Shown: positions 10,249 to 19,930, counted from the stretch's first letter. The stretch is 64,000 nt of DNA from Datisca glomerata (GCA_003255025.1 QANY01002927.1:124001-188000); one strand, 5' to 3'. Program-made: numbers and translations. The notes: generated by a model not told the origin, from the letters alone.

Positions 10249-11538
10249 ATGAGTAACCGAGGACGTGGCCGCTTACGACGTAGAATCAACCTGCAACAAC
10301 TGAATGAAGGCATTTTTTGGCCAACCGAATTCCCTAGTGATGAAGAGGCTACTCACAAGAGTATAAAAGATGTCCTCTTAACACCTGAATAGTATATTCC
10401 TAACAACATCTCTAAGGAAATAATCCTCACTATTGAAACTAATGATGAAAAATGCATGTCAAATCCATGGGTGATTAAAAATAGAAATCTCTCAACTCAA
10501 CAGTATCTAACCAGATTTGAACATTACTAATATATCTATGAAGCAATAATAGTTCAATCTGGTTGCATGGAAATCAGACATACTTTTCATGATTCTAACA
10601 GAAACACCAGCCTTATCACTTTTAGCAAAGCTGTCATCCGAAACTGTATCTCTATCAATCAATGGGGTCTTCATCCTCATACAACCCGAACCATAGAGAT
10701 TCACCAAAAAATGGTGAAATACAGTTATTGTGATTATATCGAATCTTTTACTAATACATTCTATTACCATAATTCGATCAATAATCATACATAGTTCATA
10801 TGTATATGTCCAGAAGTTCTCACTCTCGGTCTTCCAAATTGGTTCCTCTTATGGTGGGATAAATTTAGAATTACCTTTAAGACTCTTCCTGAGCAGATCC
10901 AAACTGAATTTAGGGAATGTCATGTTACTTATTCCCTTCTATCCGTTAACAAATATATTACAGTCTCAAAATCCTTAATTCATTTTATTATCCTCTTTAA
11001 TATCCCTTAGATCTGGAAATGGGACTTAAAATGTGAATATCAAAATGGCATCCCAATACTAAAATGAATTTTCTTTACCAAATGGTGGGACAAAGGAATG
11101 AATCCTCATCTAATAGAACTGATCAAAAATATCAAAGCACATTCTCAAGAATGCCTTGAAGCCATACCTAAGGCCCTACCACCACTAACTAGAAACCCAT
11201 TCCTTAATGCTCAGAATCTTATCAAACAAAAATTTCCTAATATCAGTGAAAAAGAATTAGCGATCAAAACCATGGATTTTTTTAAAGTCCAATTCCTTCA
11301 TGTCTTTAGACATGACGATACCTCCATGGGCACATCTAGTTCTCAACACAGTCAGCATACGCATACTGACCTAACTGCTGACCTAACTGAAGAAAATGCT
11401 TTTAGGATCTTAGTCGGTGAAAGCCAAGACCCTGAAGAAGATCTGCCAGAACCGACTTTTACAGACTTCTAGGGCTCATTGACCATAATCATCTCAAAAC
11501 AGATCGAAAAAGACAAGAAAGCCAAAGCCAAAGTCTAG
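10249..11538 (+). pseudogene. EPRV lineage 1 ORF2, protein of unknown function (copy A)
   Basis: Second open reading frame of the pararetrovirus, starting at ATG 10249, right after the ORF1 stop. The N-terminus is arginine/glycine-rich (SNRGRGRLRRR), which suggests nucleic-acid binding. The middle has a tryptophan-rich block, and the C-terminal region (frame 11098-11472) is helical-looking and ends in an acidic, then lysine-rich, tail. In-frame stops at 10390 and 10528 interrupt it. The TAG at 11470 is probably a mutated tryptophan codon, because copy B has TGG there and continues about 22 codons, giving an ancestral length of about 430 codons. I know no enzymatic motif in it. A two-ORF layout is a feature reported for florendoviruses, which fits. 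Confidence 0.72.
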
Positions 11539-11539
11539 T

Positions 11540-11556
11540 CTGGACTGACAGTCCAG
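11540..11556. promoter_or_regulatory. Perfect short hairpin after ORF2
   Basis: CTGGACTG-A-CAGTCCAG, 8-bp arms with a one-base centre, lying directly after the ORF2 stop in copy A. The inverted copy has a close version (near 6991-7006) with changes on one arm. It could be a protein-binding palindrome or a transcript hairpin. Function is unknown. Confidence 0.55.
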
Positions 11557-11583
11557 CAGACTCCACTAACAAACGCAACCAAA

Positions 11584-11600
11584 CTACTTTCATAAAGTAG
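11584..11600. promoter_or_regulatory. Conserved palindrome CTACTTT-N3-AAAGTAG
   Basis: CTACTTTCATAAAGTAG, about 200 bp upstream of the TATA box of copy A. It is shared with the promoters at 6945 and 19160/19225, which argues that it is a constrained cis element of this virus lineage and not chance. It contains Dof-type AAAG cores on both strands. Binding by a host factor is inference. Confidence 0.62.
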
Positions 11601-11798
11601 CAATAGAAACAACTGCAATAATGCAGCTGTCTCCCATCTACAGAAAAGACAAACATACTTCTCAAAAGTAGATTCCCACTCAGCAAAGATAAGGATTGAC
11701 GACTACAACTCAGACAAGCCCCCTTATCTTTCTAGGTACTATAGTTACTTTTCTGTACCATACTTACTTTTGTAATATACCGTAGTTACTTTTTTAAC

Positions 11799-11806
11799 TA
11801 TAAAAG
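11799..11806 (+). promoter_or_regulatory. EPRV lineage 1 TATA box (copy A)
   Basis: TATAAAAG followed by GGGAAC and the conserved CACC-CTTGTTCAGGGAAC block. Transcription would be expected to start about 25-35 bp downstream. The equivalents are at 6740 (minus strand) and 19326. Confidence 0.75.
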
Positions 11807-11880
11807 GGAACTTCACCCTTGTTCAGGGAACAATTTTTTCAATTCTGCAACCTTAGTTTGTTTTAGGTGCTGTGTTGAGT

Positions 11881-11886
11881 AATAAA
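11881..11886 (+). terminator. EPRV polyadenylation signal (copy A)
   Basis: AATAAA 82 bp downstream of the TATA box. In plant pararetroviruses the poly(A) signal lies just downstream of the transcription start. It is skipped on the first pass around the circular genome and used on the second, giving a terminally redundant RNA. The same arrangement recurs at 19399. Confidence 0.65.
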
Positions 11887-12403
11887 ATGATCTCATTTTC
11901 CTCTACTCTCTCTCTCTAAACTCTCCATATCCTCTCTTATTGCACACATCACGTTACTGAACAACTCTTGAAGTAAAATATAGTTACTGCTCTCAGGAAC
12001 TCACTAGTGCTACCATCATCCTTAAGTTTTCCTTTTTAATTTAAACAGTAGTTGTTCATGCGACCATGTATATACTAATTTAAACCTAATATAACATTTA
12101 CTATAATCTCTAGTAATCATGATCCATGCTAACTCGAAGGCACTCAATATGTAACTATTAAAGCTGAGGAAGAAATCACTGTAGACTATAGTAAATTCAT
12201 AGAACAATCAATGAATGATTAATGGGATATCACCCAAGTCGCGTATTGATAAGGTCCGTTAAGCAGAGATTGTGTTAGGACCGTTGACCCATGTAAAATG
12301 TTGAAAGATGTGCTAATTATGATATCTTTTGTTATCTGAATTGACTGGGTTTATAGTGGTTAACCCCCTCACTTAAGAGGTGTGTGTTGGTTAGCCGTAA
12401 GTT

Positions 12404-12423
12404 GAACACACACACACACACAT
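12404..12423. repeat. CA microsatellite at ORF1 start
   Basis: A run of about nine CA units immediately upstream of the ORF1 ATG at 12425. The corresponding end of the leader in copy B (19918-19930) has a TG run instead, at the point where viral homology stops. A short dinucleotide repeat at both junctions may reflect the joining event. Confidence 0.7.
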
Positions 12424-12424
12424 C

Positions 12425-13500
12425 ATGACAGATATTGCTTCTCCTTCTATTACTACAGTTGTTAATCTTTAGAAGCAGCATAACTCATAGCTTATCAGGA
12501 TGTTAAAGAAGCTTTAGATAAATGGACCACACCTAAGGTCAAACCTGAAACTATTTATAAAATCAAAACTTTTGATTTTACTAGTAGAAAAATCATTAAA
12601 ATATTTGAGCATGTTATGCCTTTACAGAATAATAATGATATTATTTATTTTTTACAAATACAGGACTTATATCCCTTTATGCAAAAATACAAATATGTGC
12701 ATATATGACTTATTCAGATAGCATTTAAACATTTAACCTTACTTGATCAAAATACTAATATACAATGCACCCTCTCTGATGGACGATGCCTTAACTAGAA
12801 AAACTCTCTCATGGGATCTATTGAAACTAGTTTATCCCATGGACCTGTTTATTTTAATATCTACCCGAATTTAAGTATTGCCCTCTCTGACAGTAATTTA
12901 TCTAAGGTCTTAGAGTTTAGGGTCATATCTCATGGTTATGGGTACCTTATAGGATCCCCTCTTTTTGCCATAATTTCCAGGATTCATCTTAAGGTCTTAT
13001 CTACCTTAAATTCTTACACCAGAAAACAAAGTGAACAAGAACACACTGTCCTTATTGATACTAATCTTTTCAATAGCCAAGTACCTATCCCTAGGATGAT
13101 ATTTTAAGGAGAAATTACTTTTCCAGAAAGATGACGAATTCCTAATGTTGTTCCCACCAGGCTCTTCGTTAAACAATCCATAGAAGATGTCATTCAAACT
13201 CAATGAGGAAATATTTACCTCAAATTTCAGAAACCATTAATTAGAACTCTTTCTAGTACCAGTTATAGAAGTAATCCCCCTTACAATATTGATTTTCCAG
13301 AATCCTCTTGACAATCCATATCGGAACCTATAGGATCAGGAGAATCTGTAAAAAAAAATAGTATTCCTGAAGATTATATACATGGAATACATATCTCTGA
13401 TAATCATATAACTCATGGCATTTATGAAACAGCCAATAACAAAAGACCTAATAGCCCAACTGCTAGCGACATACAATTCAACCTTTAATGGATTTTACAC
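12425..13500 (+). pseudogene. EPRV movement protein region (copy B)
   Basis: Corresponds to the 30K-superfamily movement protein that enlarges plasmodesmata for cell-to-cell spread. The longest surviving frame (12811-13107) contains the conserved core, including VYFNIYPNLSIALSD and the following SGY-like HGYGYL segment. Upstream sequence to the ATG at 12425 is recognisable but broken by stops at 12470 and later. Presence of this domain is the main reason for calling the element a pararetrovirus and not an LTR retrotransposon. Confidence 0.78.
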
Positions 13501-13965
13501 CAGGAAGTGATTTAAGGAAATAACTTAACCCAGATTTGATGCAATCCAAATACCATGAATTTAGGAAATGGTATTTTAGCACCCATACTCCAAAAGAGTT
13601 AGAAACTCTCAAGATCCAATATTATTATCATTTAAATAAAACCCAGCATCTTGAATCTTTTTCTGATTGGCACTGCAACATGGCACCTAACCTGCAATAC
13701 CATAATGAACAATAGCTAAATATGTTAACAGGTATCCAAAGGAGTTGGATAATAACAAATGGTAGAACCATTCCATCCATCCATCCTCCTCCTTCATCTT
13801 TAGAGTTTGCTCTAGGGAATGATACTACTAAACCGTTAGTTATTAATCCTTATATGAAAATTCCTGAAAACCCTCTCAACAAGAGTCATTAAAAATCAAA
13901 GATATTGTATCTTTGACCAAGCCAAATAACTATACCAATCTTTTTCTCCAAAAATTTGTAATCAA

Positions 13966-15300
13966 TTGATTAGGATTGAAGACCAGGTTACTAGTCTTCT
14001 AGCCAACATTAAATCCATTGACCTTGACCTTCAACCTATCAACATAAAACCTCTTCTTAACGTTAGCAACTTCAAAATGAAATCCAGTAAAAAAGACAAT
14101 GAGTTTATGGATACTCTTATTGGAAAACTTAAAAATTTAAAATTTTCCCAACCAGAATCATCAGGCCAAATAAATATGATGAATGAGGATAATTCATCCT
14201 TTCCTACAAAAGAAATAGAAGAATTCTCTCTTTCTCAGATTTTGGATATTTAGCAGAATTTTGATGACACGTTTAATATGCTTTCTTCTTCTCGCAATCA
14301 CCGTATGGCTATTACTAGACCTAGGCATTACTATTACCCTCGACCTACCCCTCAAGACATTTTGTATGAAGAAAACTTTCTTCATACTCAAAAATCTTAT
14401 CATGGTAAAACCATCTATGAATGGAATATAGATGGAAAATCTTAATATAAGATCTTTGAAACCATTCATCATATGCTTATGTATGCATCTATCTATCATC
14501 AGTATGATAATTCTAACCATCAAATTTGTCGATTTATGGTCAATGGCTTTACCGGTATTCTCAAAGGATGGTGGGATAATTGTCTCATTCAGATTCAACG
14601 ATTTGAAATTTTAGATTCCTTTAAGATTACCGTCGACCCACTTACTAAATATGAAACCAAAACTGAATATGCTTGTTATACCTTTGCTCAAGTTATTAAG
14701 CACCATTTCATAGGACCAGAAATTATTAATACAAATAGACATAGAGAACTCCTCCAGAATCTTAGATGTCCTTCATTAACCCATTTTAGAGTGTATAATG
14801 ATGTCTTCTTTATGAAAGTCATGCAAAGGTCTTACGCCAACAGTGATCACTTGAAGGCTAAGTTCATTGATAGACTTCTAAACATCTTTACAGAAAAAGT
14901 TAGAAAGAAAATAAGGGAAAGGCATACTCAAATGGACATCCCTTATAATCGGTATTCCTATGGCCACCTTATAGGTATTGTCACTGCAGAAGGATTATCC
15001 TCATGTAATGACATGAAACTCCAACAATTAATGAAACATCATAATCTTTCTAAAAAGAAAGAATTAGGAGAATTCTATGATCAATTTGCTTATGATACTA
15101 AAATTCAGTATCCCTCTTCTTCTATTTCCAGAGAATCCAAACCGTATAAAAAATCTAAGTTTATAGAAAACACTCCTCCAGTAATAATCGTCTTAAAAAT
15201 ATTTATCAAATCAAATCTAGGCAAAAAACCAACAAAAGAAATTCTTATTCTAAAAAAGATAAAACCCAAGCCAAATGGTATAAATGTGGGTTAACTGGAC
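13966..15300 (+). pseudogene. EPRV coat-protein region (copy B)
   Basis: The frame 14473-15294 (273 codons) is the longest surviving viral frame. It contains the conserved VNGFTGILKGWWDN block and a downstream LRCPSLTHFRVYND block, typical of caulimovirid capsid proteins. An upstream frame (13966-14253) carries the N-terminal extension and ends in the SLSQILDI motif, followed by an in-frame stop and a frameshift near 14254-14400. The product would form the icosahedral particle and contact the genome through the downstream zinc knuckle. Related fragments lie on the minus strand at 8451-9275. Confidence 0.8.
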
Positions 15301-15518
15301 ACTTTGCTAATAAATGTATGTCTAAAACTAAGCAAAAACTTAGTGAGCTTTCTCTTGATGAAGAAGTTCAACAGCAAATATTAAATTATCTTGCTAATGA
15401 AGATAATACTTCTGAATCTAGTTCAGATGATAATCTAGCAGAGATTTATTCTTCTACTTATGAATCCTCTAAATCCTCTTCTGACCATCAAGAACCATGT
15501 TATACTAATAACAATTGA
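15268..15518 (+). pseudogene. EPRV zinc knuckle and acidic linker (copy B)
   Basis: A CCHC-type motif at 15268-15315 reads KWYKCGLTGHFANKC, so the first cysteine has become tryptophan and metal binding is probably lost. The following 15318-15518 frame is rich in serine, glutamate and aspartate (a run such as SESSSDDNLAE), as is common between the capsid and protease domains of these polyproteins. The knuckle is in a different frame from the preceding coat-protein frame. Confidence 0.72.
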
Positions 15519-15550
15519 TATATGATAACAGAGACTAATTACTAGAAAGC

Positions 15551-15660
15551 CATTATTGAAATGAATGGTTTAGAGCTTGGAAAATCCAGTATTAACGTTC
15601 TTACCTATTATTGAAATGAATGGTTTAGAGCTTGGAAAATCCAGTATTAACGTTCTTACC
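15551..15660. repeat. Perfect 55-bp tandem duplication
   Basis: Two adjacent 55-bp units, identical by eye, starting with ATTATTGAAATGAATGG at 15552 and 15607. Being 55 bp, the duplication shifts the viral reading frame. Identity of the units in an otherwise heavily mutated element indicates a recent event, well after integration. Confidence 0.9.
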
Positions 15661-16029
15661 TATGACCAGAAAAATATGCTAGATATTGCTGACCAGATAA
15701 CTAACCCTGAGACAAAAATAAAATTTCTTGAAATGTGTTATCAAAATCACATTAAGAACGATGATTTGGTTCCTATAGAAACTCACAGTATGCGTGAAGT
15801 TATGAGACGAATACAGAATACTGCTTCTCAAGAAAAATCTATTACTATTTCTGATTTAAAGAGAGAGGTCAATATTCTTAAAATTGAAATACAATAGTTA
15901 CAAGTTACGAATTAGATTATTTTCCAAAATTAAAATAACATAAAACAGCAAATTTCTTCTAAAAGAAAAATTATAGAAGAACAACCTGAACCTTCTTCTA
16001 ATCCAGATGATAATCAATATTTTTTTAGT

Positions 16030-16485
16030 ATGAATAAAGTAACCTTTCAAAAATGGTATACTCGTATTACTTTGATTATAAAACCAGATTTTATAATCAA
16101 ATATGTCATCGCTCTTGTTGACAGTGGCGCTGACATGAATTGTATTCAAGAAGGTTTAATACCTACAAAGTATTTTCAAAAAACTACACAATCTTTAACT
16201 AGCGCTAGTGGAAATACTATGTTTATACAATTTAAAATACCTGAAGCACATATCTGTAACCAAGGTATTTGGTTACCAACTGCATTTGTGTTAGTTAAAA
16301 TTATGACACAAAACATCATATTAGGCAATCCTTTTTTATATTCTCCCATGACTATTACTGCAATCGATATATCTGGTATCTATACCGTTATTAATAACAG
16401 GCATATAATCATTGAATTCATTACCACTCCTTATAACAAGGAGTTAGATCGAATTAAAACCCTTGTCGAGTATAAAGAAAAATAG
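16030..16485 (+). pseudogene. EPRV aspartic protease (copy B)
   Basis: A 151-codon frame with the retropepsin active-site motif LVDSGADMN near residue 30, and later the hydrophobic IILGNPF block near residue 98 that precedes the C-terminal strand. It would process the ORF1 polyprotein as a homodimer. The frame is open across the whole domain and the catalytic Asp is present, so this is the least damaged viral enzyme in the window. It has no independent start signal and the flanking polyprotein is broken. A related C-terminal half is at 5700-5910. Confidence 0.82.
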
Positions 16486-16599
16486 ATAAACTTTATTCAG
16501 CAAGAAGTTTAATTTCTTACTATTAATCATAAAATTAAACAACCTTTCTCCAAAATAAAATTAAAATTATTTTACATGAATTTCAAACAGAGATTTGTA

Positions 16600-17485
16600 G
16601 TGATATTCTAAATGCTTTTTGGAATCGAAAAAAGCACATTATCTCTCTTCCTTATTATAAGGACTTTGATGAAAAGAATATTCCTACTCATTCTAGACTA
16701 AGTGAAATAAAAAAGGAATATTTAGGATATGTAAAACAGAGATTGACTCTTTATTATAGAAGAAACTTATCAGACCTAATCACTCCCCTTGGAGTTGCAC
16801 TATATTCTACGTTTATAAAAATGCAAAAATTGAAAGAGGTACCCCCAAATTAGTTATTAACTATAAACCTCTGAATGATGCCTTATAGTGGATTCGGTAG
16901 TTTTTTCTAAATTTAATCTTAAATAAGGATTTTGGCAAATCCAAGTAACTGAATAGGATAGGTATAAAACCGCCTTTACTGTACCCTTTGGACATTACGA
17001 ATGGAATGTCTTACCATTTGGAGTAAAAAATGGAGCTTCAGAATTTCAGCATATCATGAATGATATACTTAATCCTTATACAGAATTTATCATTTGTTAT
17101 ATTGCTGACGTATTAATTTTCTCATCTTTTATTTACCATCATATTAAACATTTAAACATATTTAAACTTGTTATAATCAGAAATTGACTTATTATTTATG
17201 CCCCTAAGATGAAGATCTTCCAAACTGAAGTTAGATTTTTAGGTCATAACATCTCTAACGGAACTATTATTTCTATAAACAGAAGCATAGAGTTTGCCTC
17301 CAAGTTTCCTGATGAAATTAAGGATAAAACTCAATTACAAAGATTTTTAGGAAGCTTGAATTATATAAGAGATTTTTATCCATAGCTATCCCAGGATGCT
17401 TCTATCCTCTACACCAGACTTAAAAAACACCCTACACCTTGGTCAACAGAACACACCCTTGTGGTTCAGAGGATAAAAACAAAAG
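16600..17485 (+). pseudogene. EPRV reverse transcriptase (copy B)
   Basis: Homologous to the fragment at 6150-6715. It includes the FGHYEWNVLPFGV block near 16988 and the catalytic motif, which here reads YIAD instead of YIDD: the codon at 17104-17106 is GCT (Ala) where the other fragment has GAT. The first catalytic Asp is therefore lost. Stops and frameshifts break the frame at many points. A downstream connection segment with FLGHNIS-like and LGSLNYIRDF blocks leads into RNase H. Confidence 0.8.
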
Positions 17486-17499
17486 TAAAATAATTATTT

Positions 17500-17870
17500 T
17501 GTTTATCTATTCCTAACCCCAACTAGAAGAATATTGTGGAAATTGATGCCTCTAATACATGATATGGTAGGATCCTTAAGTAGGTTAATCCTACTAATTA
17601 GAAAGAAGAATTATTACGTTTTACATCAGGGTATAGTCAAATGTTTTCTAAAATTCTAGGATGATTTATTAAAACAACATTTTTTTAATAAGAGTCAACT
17701 ATTCTGCAGCCAAACAGATATTTAAAAAAGATGTACAAAATCTTGCTTCTAAACATATATTTACATCTTGGCAAAGTATATTATCATTATTTGACTTTGA
17801 TATTGAATATATCAAAGGTGAACAGAACTTTTTATCTGACTTCTTAACCCGTGAATATTTATAGGGATAA
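17500..17870 (+). pseudogene. EPRV RNase H (copy B)
   Basis: Damaged RNase H domain at the end of ORF1. The segment 17740-17850 matches 10120-10230 almost base for base (TSWQSILSLFDFDIEYIKGE). The N-terminal part, which carries the DASN-type start (IDASNT near 17540), is followed by stops and frameshifts. ORF1 ends a few bases before the ORF2 ATG at 17878. Confidence 0.75.
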
Positions 17871-17877
17871 GAACAGA

Positions 17878-19107
17878 ATGAATAACAGAAGTCATGGCTG
17901 AGGCCAATGCGGATGTGGCAGAGGTTTTAATAGTAAACAACAACTGTAAGATGACATTTTTTTGCCAACAGAATTCTCCAGTGTTCAAGAGGTTACTTCT
18001 AGCAAGTATGCTAAGGATGTCCTCTTAACATCATAACAGTATACCCCTAACAATATTTTTAAAGAGATAATTCTCTTTATTGAACTAGAAGATGAAAAAT
18101 GGATGTTTGATCCATGGAAAATTAAAAGAAGATATCTCTCAACTCAACAGTATCAAACTGGAGCCACGGACAGCAGACACACCCTCCATGACCCTAACAA
18201 AAATATCAGCCCTATCACATTCAGTAAGGCTATTATAAGAATCATAAGTCCATTAGCCAATGAGGCATTCATAATCACACAACCAAAACTCTTGACCTAA
18301 ATCAAAAGGAAGTAAAATACAGTTCTTGGGATTTTATTCATTCATTTACCTATACCTTTTATTACTAGAACCATGTTCATAACCATACATGGTTTATTAG
18401 AGTTTGTCCCAAAATTCTTAATATCGGCCTACCAAATCGGTTCTTAGTTTGGTAGGATAAATTCGGGATAACCTTTGAAACTCTACCAAACAAAATTCAA
18501 ACAGGATTTAGAGGATGGCATTCTGTTTACTCTCTTTTATCAGTAAATAAAGCTATTACAGTATCCAAATCCCTAATTCATTTTATTATCTGATTCAATA
18601 TCTCATGGATCTGGAAATGAGATTTGAAATGTGACTATCAGAATGGAATCCCTCGACTCAAACGAGTCTTTTATACCAAGTGGTGGGATAAGGGAATGAA
18701 CCCTAACATAACAGAATTAATCAAAGCCATCAAAGCACATTCACCAGCTTGCTTTGAAGCCATCCCTAAGGTTCTTCCAGCTCCAACAAAAAACCCTTTT
18801 ATTAATGCCCAAATCGTAATTAAACAAAAATTTCCTGATCTTACCGAAAAAGAATTAATTATAAAAACCATGGATTACATCAAAGAACAATTTTTTCATG
18901 TTTTTGTTCCCGATGATGCTTCGGTGAAATCCACAAATAGTTAACAAACCGAATCTGACCACGATGACAACACTTTCAGCATTCTGGCCGGTGATAGCCA
19001 GGACCTAGAAACTTTTGATCCCACTATTTTTTATTTTTGGGATTCTCTTACATGTATTATTTCAGAAAAGATCGATGAAGACAAAAAGGGAAAAAGTAAA
19101 GTTTAAC
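17878..19107 (+). pseudogene. EPRV lineage 1 ORF2, protein of unknown function (copy B)
   Basis: Second copy of the unknown-function ORF, beginning at ATG 17878 with an in-frame stop after seven codons (17899). The best preserved part is 18624-18944, homologous to 11041-11360 and containing the KWWDKGMNPN and INAQIVIKQKFPDLTEKEL blocks. Beyond the stop at 18942 the homology runs on through an acidic segment to a lysine-rich end at about 19105, which is probably the true C-terminus. Comparison of the copies shows the C-terminal third is the most conserved. No recognised domain. Confidence 0.7.
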
Positions 19108-19159
19108 TTTTGTCCCCCACTCATAATAGGAAAAAACCAGTAAGAGAAGATGACAAAAT

Positions 19160-19177
19160 CTACTTTACTTAAAGTAG
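19160..19177. promoter_or_regulatory. Conserved palindrome, first of two in copy B
   Basis: CTACTTTACTTAAAGTAG, 7-bp arms with a 4-bp centre. It lies in a local direct duplication with the palindrome at 19225: the phrase GACAAA(A)TCTACTTT precedes both. Confidence 0.62.
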
Positions 19178-19224
19178 ATTCGCTTTGTCGACCATGAGAA
19201 GACTATCAACAAAAGATGACAAAT

Positions 19225-19242
19225 CTACTTTTACTAAAGTAG
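19225..19242. promoter_or_regulatory. Conserved palindrome, second of two in copy B
   Basis: CTACTTTTACTAAAGTAG, about 84 bp upstream of the TATA box. Together with the other three copies it defines a repeated promoter motif of the lineage. Confidence 0.62.
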
Positions 19243-19325
19243 ATTTCAAAAAGCAAGAAGATAAGGAATGGATGACTCCAAGCCATCTAGACACGATATC
19301 CTTATCCTTCTTTTACTTTGTATGT

Positions 19326-19333
19326 TATATAAG
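19326..19333 (+). promoter_or_regulatory. EPRV lineage 1 TATA box (copy B)
   Basis: TATATAAG followed by GGAACC and the conserved CACC-CTTTGTTGAGGGA block shared with the other two copies. Confidence 0.7.
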
Positions 19334-19398
19334 GGAACCTCACCCTTTGTTGAGGGATAGAACAAGTTTTAGTTTGTATTAGGATCTCATGTCTTGAG

Positions 19399-19404
19399 AA
19401 TAAA
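19399..19404 (+). terminator. EPRV polyadenylation signal (copy B)
   Basis: AATAAA 73 bp downstream of the TATA box, equivalent to the signal at 11881 and followed by the same ATGCTTTCC/CTCT-rich sequence. Confidence 0.62.
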
Positions 19405-19930
19405 ATGCTTTCCCTTCTCTCTACTTTCTCTCTACTTTCTCTCTCTAAGCTCTCATATTACATCCAAATGTGCGTATATCTTGAATCCACAACTACATCT
19501 GAAAACTGCAAGAGTTATCAAGCTCTCATCCGTAAGTTTTTCTCCCTTTAATTAAATAGAAATTGTTCATGAGATCATGCATGGCATAATTTAAAATTAA
19601 TATAATAAGTAACATAACCCTTAGTATTCATCGATATGTGCTAAATATAGGAGCACTTAATATGTGATTGGTAAGATTGAAGGAAATACTTCATGGGTAT
19701 CTAACTAGATTGACAGCAATTGTGATGTAACCAGTGGCACGTCACGTGGTCACGTATTGGCAAGGTCCTCTAAGCAAGTAGTGCGTCAATGACCGTTATC
19801 CCATGTAAAGCGTTGACAAACGTGCTAGCTTACATTTGTTGAGCTTATTGATCTAGTTAGGTTGGTATGGTTTAGCTCTTTCGCTTATCGAGCTTGCGTT
19901 AGTAAGCCCCCAAGTTGGTGTGTGTGTGTG

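Larger units (their letters stand above)
11539..12424 (+). promoter_or_regulatory. EPRV lineage 1 promoter, R region and leader (copy A)
   Basis: Non-coding viral region between ORF2 and the next ORF1. It holds a perfect short hairpin (11540-11556), a conserved palindrome (11584-11600), a degenerate second palindrome near 11657-11674, a TATA box (11799), a polyadenylation signal (11881), a CT-rich stretch (about 11890-11935), and a leader of about 480 bp ending in a CA repeat. The same order is found at 19108-19930. I could not find the usual tRNA-Met primer-binding sequence (TGGTATCAGAGC) in it. Short upstream AUGs are present in the leader, as is common in pararetroviruses. Confidence 0.75.
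12425..17870 (+). pseudogene. EPRV lineage 1 ORF1 polyprotein, near full length (copy B)
   Basis: A decayed but complete-length caulimovirid polyprotein gene. Domain order along the plus strand is movement protein (12425-13500), coat protein (about 13500-15260), zinc knuckle (15268-15315), acidic linker, aspartic protease (16030-16485), reverse transcriptase (about 16600-17300) and RNase H (about 17500-17868). This order in one long ORF, followed by a second ORF, matches petuvirus- or florendovirus-like viruses rather than badnaviruses. The first in-frame stop comes 16 codons after the ATG (12470), and dozens of others follow, so no full product is possible. The unit length, from ORF2 start to ORF2 start (10249 to 17878), is about 7.6 kb, a normal genome size for this family. 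Confidence 0.85.
19108..19930 (+). promoter_or_regulatory. EPRV lineage 1 promoter, R region and leader (copy B)
   Basis: Same architecture as 11539-12424: two palindromes (19160, 19225), TATA box (19326), poly(A) signal (19399), CT-rich tract (about 19405-19450) and a leader that aligns with 12000-12400 up to the CCCCCAAGTTG block near 19910. The TATA-to-TATA distance between copies A and B is 7527 bp, which gives the unit length of the tandem. Viral homology ends in a TG run near 19918-19930. Confidence 0.75.

Noticed and set aside
14194..14598. 134-codon minus-strand frame
   Set aside because: Antisense of the EPRV coat-protein region; the plus-strand frame has the conserved GFTG-WW block.
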